A stretch of DNA of 64,000 bases, from assembly GCA_035772405.1 (NCBI GenBank), contig JAYKKM010000257.1, positions 422,001 through 486,000 of the forward strand, read 5' to 3'. The stretch is from Chrysogorgia sp. JL179-B06 (Eukaryota; Cnidaria; Anthozoa; Scleralcyonacea; Chrysogorgiidae). Every line of letters starts with the position of its first letter. Positions within the stretch are counted from its first letter, which is position 1. The position numbers and the translations under genes were made by a program. The notes below the pieces were generated by a model that was given only the letters and a program-made list of their open reading frames with translations, did no database searches and was not told the DNA's origin. Below, one piece after another: positions 46,302 to 57,659 of the stretch.

Positions 46302-49300
46302 ATGCTGAAATATTCAAGAGTCAACCTATTGAGGCTACGTTTCTGGTGGAAGAAATCATCATTGCCATCTCAAGTTAAATTTCTCAACTTTGAAAATTCC
46401 CGCCAAACAACGTCGTGGACAAGACCTCTGTCCTCCGAAGTCTGGAAAACCATTGGTATAGCAGAAATTCGTCGATCTACTCGAGGTAAACGTGCTGGTC
46501 GCTTAGTTTCTGGATTGTCGTCAAGAATTTCGCAATCTCCAGTAAATACAGAATTTATACAGAATGTTGACACCGCCATTGAAGCGCAACAAACTGATTA
46601 TCCATTGTTAAATATTCCACCTGTCAATGCTTCTAGAGATCTATCTATCGTGGCGACCGCTTATAATGCAACTACATTTGGACTTTTAAACGCTCGGTCG
46701 ATGATCTGCAAGTCTACCCAGCTTTGTGATCTTATTATTGCTCATCATGTTGACATTCTGGCCGTAACGAAAACTTGGTTAAATGGAACAGACCAAGACA
46801 ATCATTGTCTTGTCGATTTGACTAGCGATTTGGTATTCAAATTAAATCCAGGCCCAGTAACTAATATCGCCATAACTACCATTGTCTCAAGGCGATGTGA
46901 CAACACAACGACTTACAAAGAACCAAAACGGACCAGGCACCTAATGAATCTCCAGCCAATTCCTAGAAGTAACATAAACAATAAAAACAGTGTCTCCGTG
47001 CCAATTGACTTTTGCCTATTAAATACGAGATCCATAAATAACAAAGCCTTAGCCCTTAAAGACTACGCGGTCGATCATGATCTTGATATTTTCGCTATGA
47101 CAGAAACCTGGCTTAGTGGTAACGACGCTTTCTCTGTTGGTGAAGTTTGCCCCACCGGTTATTACTTCCACCACGTCCCAAGAAAGAACTCTCGAGGTGG
47201 TGGGGTAGGGCTTCTGTTCAAGAAACGTATCAAGATCAAGGAACAATCTCAGAAAAAGTTTAAGTCCTTTGAATATACTGACGTCACTGCCAAGTGTTCA
47301 AATGGCAGTACAAGAATTGTGATTATATATCGACCACCGCCGTCAAAGTCGAATCAGTTGAAGAGTACTGTGTTTTTCGATGAATTTTCCACCTTAGCTG
47401 AGCAGCTCGTCGTAACCCCGGGTAACCTACTGATAATAGGCGACTTTAACTACCATGTGGATGACAATACGAAATTGGATACGATTAAATTTAAAAGAAT
47501 TCTTGAGTCGTTCAACCTAAGACAGCATGTTAATGAACCTACTCACAAAAAGGGACATACCCTGGATTTGATCATAACAAGAGTTGAGGATGATCTTATT
47601 ACTCGTATTGAAATCAAGAATTCAATGCTATCGGATCATCTAGCAGTCCATTGCAAGCTCCGTTTAAATAAGCCACATCTAGAACGAACTGAAATCCAAT
47701 ATCGCAAATTGAAATCGGTAGACATGGTGAATTTTAATGAGGAGCTAAAGAAGTCAGACCTGATCCTAAGAGAATATACTGCTCTCCCCGATTTAATCAA
47801 CAAGTATGATGAGACTTTAAAGGTTCTACTAGACACTCATGCGCCTATAAAACTGCGAATAGTCACACTCCGTCCATCAGCATCATGGTATAATGAGAGC
47901 ATCAATGAGGCCAAGAGAAAGAGAAGGAGGCTTGAGCGCCGCTGGCGCAAGTCCAGATTGTGTATTGACAGACAATTATATGCTGAACAATGCAAAGCCG
48001 TAAATGATATGTTGAAGCAAGCCAAAATTTCGTATTACTCTTCTATTATTTCAGAGAACAAATCTAATCAAAGTATATTGTTTAACACCGTTGACAAATT
48101 GCTACATCGCAAACCTGAAAGGCGCTATCCAACCGCGCTCTCGACCCTTGAGCTCTCCAACACCTTTGCGGACTTCTTTCAGAAGAAAATCATCGCTATT
48201 AGAAATGAACTATCTACCAAGGTCCCATCGGTCGTTCAGCAACACCCAGAAGAGCAGGTTGCTACTGTAGAACTTACAGAGTTTAAAGTTATGACAGAGA
48301 ATGAAGTTGACAGGCTTATTAACATGTCTAGTTTAAAATCATGCGAGCTTGACCCCATCCCTGCCTCTGTTTTAAAAGGATGCAGAGAGTCGCTCTTACC
48401 TGTTTTTACCAACATAGTGAACTTGTCACTTCAGACGGCGCATGTGCCATCACAGTTCAAGGATGCGATGGTTCGACCGAAGATAAAGAAGGCCTCCCTG
48501 GACTCTGAAAAGTACCCTAGTTTTAGGCCGATCTCAAACTTAAAGTTCATATCCAAAGTCACAGAAAAGGCTGTTGCACATCAACTCAACGAACATGTGA
48601 GTAATAATGATTTGGGTGAATATCTACAGTCAGCTTATAAATGCTTCCATAGCACCGAGACAGCTCTACTGAAGGTGCAAAATGACATTCTCCGTGCAAT
48701 TGACGAGCAGAAATGTATAGTGCTATTACTACTGGATATGTCTGCAGCATTCGACACTGTTGATCACGATCTGCTATTAGCAAGGCTGTCCAGTCGCTTT
48801 GGGATAAAGAACCAAGTGCTGAAGTGGTTTGAGTCCTACCTCAAGGATCGGAGGCAATTTGTTATTATTGACGGAGTCAAGTCTGATGTTAAAGAGCTAC
48901 AGTGTGGAGTGCCCCAAGGATCTGTTCTCGGTCCAATGTTGTATCTGCTATACACGGCGCCACTTGGTGACATCATTAGACGTCATGGGCTCTCATATCA
49001 CTTATATGCCGATGATACGCAACTATATTTTGCATTTAAGCCTACACCAACTGAACAACAAGCCTCTATAGAGCGCATCGAAGCATGTGTTTGCGAAATT
49101 GATTCGTGGATGGTGTCCAATAAGTTAAAACTCAACCGAGAAAAGACCGAACTATTAGTTCTAAGTGCACGCCACCGTCCTCGTCTACTTATAGAGAGCG
49201 TACAAGTCGCCAACGAACAGATTCTACCTTCCGTTTCAGCTAGGAACATTGGTGTTATCTTTGATCAAGATATGTTCCTTGAGCAGCATGTAGCTGATAT

Positions 49301-49856
49301 ATGCAAAGTGTGTTTTTACCATCTACGCAATATTGCCAGAATTAGGGACTATCTATCATTACCAGACACAGAGACTTTAGTCCACGCGTTCATCACGACA
49401 AAGCTCGACAGCTGTAACTCATTACTAGTTGGTCTTCCGAAATCTTTACTTGATCGATTGCAATCTGTACAAAATAGCGCAGCACGCCTTATAACACGCA
49501 GTAAAAAGTATGAACATATAACACCTGTTATGAAGCAGCTGCATTGGCTGCCTGTCAGCTTTCGTATAACTTATAAAATACTTTTAATTACATATAAGGC
49601 ATTAAATGGACTGGCGCCAGGATATATAAGAGACCTACTACATGTGTACAGGCCGGCTAGACAATTACGGTCGTCGGCCAGAAACCTGCTTTCTGTACCA
49701 ACTATTAAACTAGCAACCTATGGTCAACGCTCTTTTAGTCACGCAGCACCTATGTTATGGAACTCGCTGCCTGATTCTTTACGCCACTGTGCAACATTGT
49801 CTAGTTTTAAGTTAAATATTAAAACATATCTTTTTAAACAAGCCTATGATATTTAG
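46302..49856 (+). CDS. LINE (L2/CR1-like) endonuclease-reverse transcriptase, uninterrupted
   Basis: One open frame of 1,184 codons from an ATG. APE-type endonuclease at about residues 236-452 with LLNTRS, MTETWL, GDFNYH and SDHLAV (catalytic N, E, D/N, D/H all present). Reverse transcriptase roughly 690-960 with SAYKCFHSTETALLK, LDMSAAFDTVDH, GVPQGSVLGP and the catalytic YADD (about 902); C-terminal WNSLPDSLR near the stop. It nicks target DNA and copies its own RNA there. Oddities: residues 125-162 repeat the start of the endonuclease (FGLLNARSM...TKTWL), and residues 176-185 (DLVFKLNPGP) resemble a degenerate 2A-like peptide as found in other cnidarian and echinoderm LINEs. No separate ORF1 precedes it. 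Best candidate for a recently active element here. Confidence 0.93.
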   Translation: MLKYSRVNLLRLRFWWKKSSLPSQVKFLNFENSRQTTSWTRPLSSEVWKTIGIAEIRRSTRGKRAGRLVSGLSSRISQSPVNTEFIQNVDTAIEAQQTDYPLLNIPPVNASRDLSIVATAYNATTFGLLNARSMICKSTQLCDLIIAHHVDILAVTKTWLNGTDQDNHCLVDLTSDLVFKLNPGPVTNIAITTIVSRRCDNTTTYKEPKRTRHLMNLQPIPRSNINNKNSVSVPIDFCLLNTRSINNKALALKDYAVDHDLDIFAMTETWLSGNDAFSVGEVCPTGYYFHHVPRKNSRGGGVGLLFKKRIKIKEQSQKKFKSFEYTDVTAKCSNGSTRIVIIYRPPPSKSNQLKSTVFFDEFSTLAEQLVVTPGNLLIIGDFNYHVDDNTKLDTIKFKRILESFNLRQHVNEPTHKKGHTLDLIITRVEDDLITRIEIKNSMLSDHLAVHCKLRLNKPHLERTEIQYRKLKSVDMVNFNEELKKSDLILREYTALPDLINKYDETLKVLLDTHAPIKLRIVTLRPSASWYNESINEAKRKRRRLERRWRKSRLCIDRQLYAEQCKAVNDMLKQAKISYYSSIISENKSNQSILFNTVDKLLHRKPERRYPTALSTLELSNTFADFFQKKIIAIRNELSTKVPSVVQQHPEEQVATVELTEFKVMTENEVDRLINMSSLKSCELDPIPASVLKGCRESLLPVFTNIVNLSLQTAHVPSQFKDAMVRPKIKKASLDSEKYPSFRPISNLKFISKVTEKAVAHQLNEHVSNNDLGEYLQSAYKCFHSTETALLKVQNDILRAIDEQKCIVLLLLDMSAAFDTVDHDLLLARLSSRFGIKNQVLKWFESYLKDRRQFVIIDGVKSDVKELQCGVPQGSVLGPMLYLLYTAPLGDIIRRHGLSYHLYADDTQLYFAFKPTPTEQQASIERIEACVCEIDSWMVSNKLKLNREKTELLVLSARHRPRLLIESVQVANEQILPSVSARNIGVIFDQDMFLEQHVADICKVCFYHLRNIARIRDYLSLPDTETLVHAFITTKLDSCNSLLVGLPKSLLDRLQSVQNSAARLITRSKKYEHITPVMKQLHWLPVSFRITYKILLITYKALNGLAPGYIRDLLHVYRPARQLRSSARNLLSVPTIKLATYGQRSFSHAAPMLWNSLPDSLRHCATLSSFKLNIKTYLFKQAYDI

Positions 49857-49952
49857 TAGTATTATATGGCATATTCATATGAAGTGTTTTAGCTATCAAT
49901 GTAAATTCTATTACTCTTGTAATTTTTTATATTATTTATTTTAAAATTGTAA

Positions 49953-50021
49953 AGCGCCATTGAGCTAAACGGAAATGGCGCTATATAAATGTATATTATT
50001 ATTATTATTATTATTATTATT
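49953..50021 (+). repeat. LINE 3' hairpin and (ATT)n tail
   Basis: AGCGCCATT (49,953-49,961) pairs with AATGGCGCT (49,974-49,982), followed by ATATAAATGTAT and an ATT run to 50,021. Typical 3' end recognised by the element's own reverse transcriptase in L2-type LINEs. Confidence 0.85.
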
Positions 50022-50234
50022 AAACTCCGAGTGGTGAAAATTGAAAGAATATATATATATATATTCGAGTTATCGATATATAATTTCGTGTCTTTTATTG
50101 TTTGGTTTTGATTGAGTTGTCGACTTTGTAGTGTGGTGGTTATAGTGTTCGATCGTGCTGCAGCAGGATCTTGGTTCGACTCCCGACGGGGTGCGACTAT
50201 TTTTATTTTTCGTCATTTTTTTCGTCTTCATTCC
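50022..50234 (+). other. tRNA-like sequence at about 50,118-50,200
   Basis: Box-A-like TAGTGTGGTGG and box-B GGTTCGACTCC, ends GTGCGAC followed by T-rich sequence suitable as a Pol III stop. The middle does not fold as an anticodon arm; likely a SINE or tRNA pseudogene. Confidence 0.4.
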
Positions 50235-50792
50235 TTAGTTTAGTTTGGTTTAGTTTGGTTTAGTTTAGTTTAGTTTAGTTTAGTTTATAAGTTTATTAGA
50301 TTTATCACTCTTAGGTGAGCGGAATACCCCGACACTCCGACAGTCTAGAAGCCCAATTATAGGGATTTCGAGGGCATGCGATTTAAGGTATTATCCTTTG
50401 TTTGTATTATCCGATAATATACTTTGTTAGGGTTAGTATTAAAATTAGGATTAGTGTTAAAAAATTCATGATAAGGGAGAAGTGAAATAGATACTATACA
50501 GCTGACTGTAAAAAAATGTCACGCGGCGATGAATCGGAATAAATCATGGGGTTCCATTCTCGTTAGGAAAACGTAGTGCAGGCAAATAGCGCACTAGTTT
50601 GAATCTTAATCTTTAACATGACCATGCATAAAAGTCTAGTAAAATCTCCCGCTAAAATTCTGGTTTTCTTGGCATCCGCCGATTTTATACACGTTTTTCA
50701 CACATATTATTCGCACACATGGGGGAAATATCTCGAGAATAGACACCAGCGTAAGAACTCCTACTGGCAGATGTAACACGCCCAAGTATTAA

Positions 50793-51238
50793 CTCTTTCC
50801 TGACGGGCTGAAACACATCCAAAATTGAACCACCTCTTTGTTCTATTGATATCTTTAGAAATAACCATGACTGTTGCGAAAGCTACAGCCGGTTTATTGT
50901 GCTTTCAGAAATGTATTAGTACCAATGCTTTTCAATTTCCCGAACAAGACACATTATGTTAATATAAATTAGCATTATCACAAATCAGGTTGAAAAACTT
51001 CCATTTTTCTAGAAAAGGCATTCTTTCACGCCCGCGTAGCATCTGCATGAAAATTCAAAATGACACCAATCGTTTATGAGTTGTTTATGAAATCAAATCA
51101 AACTTGGCGTGTGAGTGGATTTCAGGTGCCCCCTTTTGGCGCTTGTCGAGTTTCAATTTTTACTCTTGTCTTGCGTTACCGTCTGCCATGTTTTTCGATT
51201 CACGATTTCGTCAGTTGACTGTGCCAAACAGGAAATAT
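50793..51238 (+). mobile_element. piggyBac-like MITE, copy 4, TTAA on both sides
   Basis: TTAA at 50,789-50,792 and 51,239-51,242; left end CTCTTTCCTGACGGGCTG. The best evidence in the window for the TTAA target of this family. Confidence 0.7.
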
Positions 51239-51288
51239 TTAACCATATATTTTTCCGTATAACTACTAAACCTTCGACTTCGGTGCCT

Positions 51289-51447
51289 TTAAGCCTGGTT
51301 TCCATATGGTCGCTGCGCTGTCTTTACGGTCGCGGAAGTGAAGCAGTGAAGCGTGTTTCTTTTGTCATAACAAAAGAAACACGCTTCACTGCTTCACTTC
51401 TTCTACCGTAAAGACAGCGCAGCGACCATATGGAAACCAGGCTTTAC
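51289..51447. mobile_element. Near-perfect hairpin (foldback MITE)
   Basis: ~74-bp arms (AAGCCTGGTTTCCATATGGT outward, ACACGCTTCACTGC inward) around TTTTGTCATAACAAAAG. Absent from the paralogous positions at 20.34 and 56.09 kb. ACTAAACCTTCGACT flanks both sides, but with ~10 extra bases on the left. Confidence 0.85.
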
Positions 51448-51615
51448 TAAACCTTCGACTCGGCCGCGTTGAGCTGAGTCCGTCGTGTAGTTCGTAGGAT
51501 GATTAGCATGAGCAACGTTCCCGCTTACTGTGATAGAAATCTCTTCCTGTATGTCTCGAGCAAATGTCAACCGGAATCTCAATCTCATTAATTATTCATG
51601 AATTACTTTTTACTC

Positions 51616-52445
51616 GGAAGTGTTTCACATCAGGATATCCAAACGGTGATCCGACAAAATGGCACTGGATAAAATGGCACCGGACATAATGGCACCGGAC
51701 AAAATGGCACCGGACAAAATGGAACATCAAATATGGCAAAAGCGGAAGAAATGGCACCGATCATGAGGAGTACGGCAATTTTCTTCTTTGACTTTGTTCT
51801 GAACCGCTTTTGTTCCAACACCTTGTTGGGCATAAGCGTCCGTCTGAGTTTGGCGTTTGATCAGCTGTATTAAGGAAGAACATGCCACGGTTTCAGCAGC
51901 GATCCTTCAAGACGAAGTCGGAAATCCTCCGAGAAAAAGAACAAAGAGGGTTTACCGCGATTTGCAGGAAAGATTGCAAAATCTATGCAATGACTATATA
52001 TATGTCGTTATCATTAGAAAATCATTAAATTACAAAGTATTTAGTTAATTTTAGTTATAGTGTGCAAATTAATTTAACCTGTGTGCAAAAAAAATATTCA
52101 AAAAAAATTTTTATTCATGTTTTACTGTTTGCTATTATTGTTTTCATCACTGAAATAAAATGCATATCTTCGCACCACCGTGTAATATCCTTTACTTATC
52201 ATTAACTTCGTTTCTCGCCTGAATTTGTCAGTGTCCAAATCGATATCATCGGTGCCATTTCTTGCGCTTTAGCCATATTTGATGTGCCATTTTGTCCGGT
52301 GCCATTTTGTCCTGTGCCATTATGTCCGGTGCCATTTCGTCCTACATTCTATCCAAACACCTCGAAGTTTGTTAAAAAACCTCGGCTTGCCTCGGTTTTC
52401 AACAAACGTCTCTGCGTTTGCATGATATCCTGATGAAACACTCTT
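51616..52445. mobile_element. Composite inverted-repeat element with GGCACCGGACAAAAT minisatellite
   Basis: Outer ends GTGTTTCACATCAGGATATC (left) and its complement (right, 52,423-52,442); inside each end a run of ~15-bp repeats (51,653-51,725; 52,290-52,345 inverted). A 63-codon plus frame at 51,857-52,048 (RKRTKRVYRDLQERLQNL) is unassigned. Confidence 0.6.
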
Positions 52446-52870
52446 CCTCGTGTTTCATAGATTACTTCTCTCATCCACTCAACGTACATATTTTTTGGCA
52501 ACGTGCCTTACCACATTTCGTCATTCCTATATCCAAAACCACTTGCTGTACGCTCAATTTAGACTTTACGAATCTGTTCTTTAAATTTCCCTAAGGTTTT
52601 TTCCCTAAAAATTTCCATCATGTCATCCGAAGATAGTCTATAAAGGTAGTCTATAATTAACTTTTCCTATCCCCGACAAAGCTGGATGAAAATTAACAAT
52701 CAAAGGCGTTTGATCTAATTCTCTTTTTTCACTTAATACCTTGACATAAAAGATTATCTCTATAGATTTCCCTTTGGCCTTCGAAAACTGCAAACCAATA
52801 ATCACTTTTCACCAGTCATCACTTTTTTCTTCGCGCGGCAGCTGTTCGTTATTGCCCCCGCAGGGTTTTG
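52446..52870 (+). repeat. Dispersed family A, long copy
   Basis: Parallel to 45,287-45,742. Followed by a GGTTTTGGCCCCAGAGGGCC palindrome at 52,860-52,895. Confidence 0.75.
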
Positions 52871-53399
52871 GCCCCAGAGGGCCAAAACCCGAAGAGGCAT
52901 TATAGTAGTCCCCGCGTATAATAGATTTGCTAATATGATATACAGATCATATATTGGTATAGAAAAAATCTCGATTTGTTCAGTTTAAACCCGCAATGCG
53001 CTTTCGGGTAATTGCCGCAAGTTCAATCGGGAATGATTTTTTGAGGTTACAATGCATCGTGGGATGCTCACAGCTTCACTGTAACAGTAAGCAAGTTTCA
53101 ATAAAAATAAAATAAGCGCGAGTCTTTTTTCGTCGAAAGGTGAGGGATTTTAAAACAATATATAAACGATAAAAACGAAGCTAAATCAATAAAGATTTGC
53201 AAGACGCGTTAAACTTAAAACCGGAAGCACAATTTACAATAACAATAAAGATATTAATTTCAATCTACAGTTACAGTATGTATTTCAATTGTTATTTTGT
53301 ATTGCCACTGTATCGAGATACGAATCGTATATATCGTGGCTATAATTGTTGGTATTGTATCGAGATACGTATCGGACTGACTGTATCATTACAATCACG

Positions 53400-53815
53400 A
53401 CTGTATCGTTACAGTCACAATCTTCGGAATATTTCATCTTCAATTTGCTTGCCACAACCGCGCACAAACAACATGAAAAAGAGTTTCATGTATGATGGGG
53501 CATCCATATCGAATTCTCTGCCAAAAGAAATTAGGGAAAGCAAGTCTCTGTCGGTCTTTGAACGCAAAATCGCTACTCATAACTTGTAGAAATACATATG
53601 TAAATAACATTTGTAAATAACTTAACTCTGTTACTACGATGATTCTTGCATGCCTATAATATTGACACTTTTCTGACATTTTTAACATCTTGAACATTTC
53701 TGAAAAATATTTATATTGTATACTTAAACCATTCTCTTTGTACACGCCCATCGTGGAAACCAGCTTCTGTTGACGTTGTTAGCGTGTTAAAATAAATTTA
53801 TCTATCTATCTATAC
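53400..53815 (+). pseudogene. LINE 3' end, copy 2, (TATC)n tail
   Basis: Encodes LPQPRTNNMKKSFMYDGASI, then SNSLPKEIRESKSLSVFERK and a natural stop; slightly better preserved than the 17.9-kb copy, but the motif Trp is Ser. Immediately followed by CCTCTAGGTATAAT. Confidence 0.75.
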
Positions 53816-54049
53816 CTCTAGGTATAATAGATTTGGTAATATGATATATAAATTAAGTTTGAAAATCTTTAATCAAACAACAAACAAGAATATCTGATAA
53901 AGTCTGATGAAGAAGTCTTGGCTAAAATCTTTCACCGTATAGCTTTCAGCCTTACACTCTCAGTCTCCACAGGTCATAAGCAAACGAGACAACGGGGCAG
54001 TTTTAGTGTTAACTATTCCTAGTGTTAAATCTGTTTTGATGGCGGCATT

Positions 54050-54360
54050 TTGACTTGTTCGCTTTGATCATGATGTAAAGTTTTTCCTCGGGGCATGCAA
54101 ATTACAACGTTTTCCTCCACTTCTGTACGCGGCGGCACGCTTTGTCATTGACCAATTGATCTTAAAAGTCCGGTTCTTATTTGTAAGATCCCATATGTGT
54201 TTAGAAAGTTCTGTTTCGTTCAAGTGTTTCCTGTGTTCGGAAAAGATTTTGTGTGATTTCTGTACCGTTCTTTGAATGTATTTACCGTCATGCCCGGTGC
54301 GCATTCCTCTTTTTTTCCTATTTGCACTTATTATCGGTTTCACCAGCGCGGTTTGCATTT
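54050..54360 (-). pseudogene. Penelope-like element fragment, GIY-YIG C-terminal half
   Basis: Minus-strand KKRGMRTGHDGKYIQRTVQK, then IFSEHRKHLNETELSKHIWD and [20 protein letters not shown]; duplicates 18,490-18,815. Confidence 0.8.
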
Positions 54361-54439
54361 GAAAGGATTCGGGCGTTGTGCTTCATGATGGTGCTTTTCA
54401 TGTTATCCATACATGTGTAACTTATTTTGATGGTGTTCC

Positions 54440-54810
54440 GCGATTAAAAACTTTGTGAAGGGCGTTCGATGGAGGAAAATGCTTGTCAACAAGTTGGAGA
54501 AAATTGCGGCCGATTTTTGTCCGTACGTTTCTGTTAAAGGGTGGGTTAAACCAAATGATATTCCTTTTTCGTCGTTTCTGGGAAGGTGAAGAGCGCGTTG
54601 TTTCTTCGGAAGTGTGGTAAGAACCGGACTTTTAAGATCAATTGGTCAGTGACAAAGCGTGCCGCAGCATACAAAAGTGGAGGAAAACTAAGTAATTTGT
54701 GCCTCGAGGAAAAACTTTACATCATGAAAGCGAACAAGCAAACTTTACTAAACAAAAGACAACTCTAAACAACTCGTTTCAAAATGCCGCCATCAAAACA
54801 GATTTAACAT
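54440..54810 (+). pseudogene. Penelope-like element fragment (plus), duplicate of 18.95-19.32 kb
   Basis: [20 protein letters not shown], then GKLSNLCLEEKLYIMKANKQ, with a lesion near TLLNKRQL. Forms the same inverted pair with its left neighbour as copy 1. Confidence 0.75.
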
Positions 54811-54924
54811 ATAGGCAAATAGCCGCCGCGCGCGAAGAAAAAAGTGATGATTCATAAAGCCTCTCACATACCATGACATATTAACGCATACTATAAAATA
54901 ATGACTACAGAATCAGTTCCACTA

Positions 54925-54968
54925 TTGCCTGGCTGATGATCGCATTTGCGTGAAACTCGGAGTAGCAA
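54925..54968 (+). ncRNA. Hammerhead-like motif with 4-nt insertion in stem I
   Basis: Core CUGAUGA (54,933-54,939), stem II, GAAAC and stem III are identical to the 19.4-kb motif, but CTGG is inserted between the stem-I strand and the core, so stem I is disrupted. Confidence 0.55.
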
Positions 54969-55039
54969 ACAATATTTTAAGTTCATAAGTTATATATATT
55001 TATATATTTATATATTTATATATATAAGCTTTAGTTTAG

Positions 55040-55070
<31 letters not shown>

Positions 55071-55604
55071 AGATTTATCACTCTTATAGGTGAACTGAAT
55101 ACCCCGAGAGGCTGGAACCCAATTATTAAAAAAATATAAGTATTCCGAGGGCCTACGATTTAAGGTATTATCCTTTGTTTGTATTATCCGATATTATCCT
55201 TTGTTAGGGTTAGTATTAAAATTAGAATTAGTGTTAAAAAATTCATGATAAGGTAAATGAAATAGATACTATATATACAGACTGTAAAAAAAGTCACACG
55301 GCGATGAATCGGAATAGATCATGGGTTCCATTCTCCTTAGGAAAAACGTATAGTACAGGCGAATAGGGCATTTGAATCTTAATCTTTAACATGACCACGC
55401 ATAAACGTCTAGTAAAATCCTGTATTAATCTCCCACTAAAATTCTGGTTTTCTTGGCATCCGCCGATTTCATACACGTTTTCCACACATATTATTCGCAC
55501 GCATGGGGAAATATCTCGAGAATAGAACATCACGTATAGTTTAGCCGAGGAAGAGAATTAAGAGAAGAACTCCTACTGGCAGATGCAACACCCCCAATTA
55601 TTAA

Positions 55605-56067
55605 CTCTTTCCTGACAGACTGAAAAACATCCAAAATTGAACCACCTCTTTGTTCTATTGATATCTTTAGAAATAACATAACTATTGCGAAAGCTATACA
55701 TTTTCTGAAAGCCCAATAAACCGGCCGTTACCAATGCTTTTAAATTTCCCGAAAAAGACACATTAAGTTAATATAAATTAGCATTAGTTTATATCACAAA
55801 TCAGGTTGAAAAACTTCCATTTTTCTAGAAAAGGCCATCTTTCATGCCCGCGTTGCATCTGCATGAAAATTCAAAATGCCACCAATCGTTAATTTATGAG
55901 TTGTTATTTATGAAATCAAATCAAACTTGGCGTGGAGTGGATTTCAGCTGGCGCTTGTCGAGTTTGAATTTTTACTCTTGTCTTGCGTTACCGTGTGCCA
56001 TGTTTTTCGATTCACGATTTCGTCAGAATAATATACGACCGATTTTGACTGCGCCAAAAAGGAAAGA
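55605..56067 (+). mobile_element. piggyBac-like MITE, copy 5
   Basis: TTAA (55,601-55,604) then CTCTTTCCTGACAGACTG; ends AAAAAGGAAAGA. Confidence 0.65.
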
Positions 56068-56384
56068 TTTGACCATATATTCAGTAACTATACGTTACTA
56101 TACAGTGTATACACTGGTGCAGCGTTCCCGCTTACTGTGATAGAAATCTCTTCCTGTATGTCTCGAGCACATGTCAACCGGAATTGAGTTAAGTCAATTA
56201 CATGCACTCTCACGTAATCGTGTAGAAAAATTTTCTTTCTTGAAAAACCTTGGAAAACAAAATTATTATGGTAATCGAATCAACATTTTCACATGCGTTG
56301 GATGATACGGATGTCTTCGATGTCTTAGGAATGTATAGCCAAACGTTGTCTAAAAATAAATAAGACGCAATCTTATACATACAG

Positions 56385-56485
56385 TATAAAAGTTTCGACC
56401 TGTGCAAACATTTGAAAAGTCTGAAAAGATCATCGAGCATTAAACAAGTCATCTGACATTATACAACATCGCAGTCATGGTAAGT
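56385..56485 (+). promoter_or_regulatory. Promoter-like segment, duplicate of 20.63 kb
   Basis: TATAAAAG (56,385-56,392), then ATG (56,477-56,479) directly followed by GTAAGT. Same spacing as the first copy within a base. Confidence 0.3.
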
Positions 56486-57120
56486 TGACAAAAAAAATAT
56501 TGCATTTATAATTGCCCATGTTGTATGTGTATTATATATACGAGTTTAGTGTTATGCCTTACTATGTGTGTCGAGCACAAAATTTAGTATATTATAGTGC
56601 CATATACAGGTATGTACTACCACAATATTTTCCACAAACACTGACATTCTTAGTGAACGCCTGTTACACGTTCTAAATTAGCTTACTGATATTAGAGTTC
56701 TACATGATAAAAAAAACCCACAACCCCAGTGATATGGGCTCTAAAGTAGTTTACTGATCGTTATCAGTAAATATCTATATGATGGTATAGTTATACCTAA
56801 TTATAAACGAGTAATATGGAACACGCGGTTTGTGGAAATAATTGGACTGCACTTCGGGTACGAAGTGGCTGTCCATTGTTTGGATGTGTTAAGGTGTTTG
56901 TTTGATATGTTAAGCTGTTTGTTTAATTATGTCCTGTAAAACAAACAATAAAATAGACACAAATCAATGTTCTCTTTGTAAATTCCGCGATTTGTAACCC
57001 TAGGTAAGGTACAGCTAACCGCTATAGGTGAGTGCGATTGTAAGCATTGTGAGCGTGTTTATGATCAAGATACTTGGCCAGCCACAATCCTTATGAATCT
57101 TATTACAAATGTACTATATT

Positions 57121-57410
57121 CAGCGAAGAACGTGTTTATAAAGATACTTGGCCAGCCACAATCCTTATGAATCTTATTACAAATGTACTATATTCAGCGA
57201 AGAACGTGTTTATAAAGATACTTGGCCAGCCACAATCCTTATGAATCTTATTACAAATGTACTATATTCAGCGAAGAACGTGTTTATAAAGATACTTGGT
57301 AACTTGGCCAGCCACAATCCTTATAAATCTTATTACAAATGTACTATATTCAGCGAAGAACGTGTTTATAAAGATACTCGGCCAGCCACAATCCTTATGA
57401 ATCTTATCGC
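57121..57410. repeat. 74-bp tandem repeat, 4-5 copies
   Basis: CAGCGAAGAACGTGTTTATA recurs at 57,121, 57,195, 57,269 and 57,351 (last unit with an 8-bp insertion). Copy 1 of the block has one unit near 21,350. The 101-codon frame over it is a repeat artefact. The inverted version starts at about 63,790. Confidence 0.9.
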
Positions 57411-57659
57411 AAATAGTGTACTATATTCCGAGGGAACACTCGAGCAAAATTAACCGTACGTTATTTCGCGAAGCCTATCGGGATTACGCAATAATTGCAA
57501 TTTGTCGTCCCGAAAAATAATACCGAAACGCTGCCCAAACCGAGATTCGGCTACCACATGCAGACGATACATGGGCTGATGGGCGATCGTTTCTCTTTCG
57601 GTCTTCGCCATTTCTAACGTTGCCATCCTTTTCACCTTTGTGTTAATATAACTGATGTA

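Larger units (their letters stand above)
50235..51600. repeat. Third, partial copy of the 19.46-20.43-kb block
   Basis: (TTTAG)n, the GTGAGCGGAATACCCCGA unit, the piggyBac-like MITE and the GTTCCCGCTTACTGTGATAG end occur in the same order as at 19.5 and 55.0 kb. Confidence 0.8.

Noticed and set aside
57148..57453. 101-codon repetitive ORF (MASHNPYESYYK...)
   Set aside because: Produced by the 74-bp tandem repeat; the inverted copy and the single-unit copy show no conserved frame.
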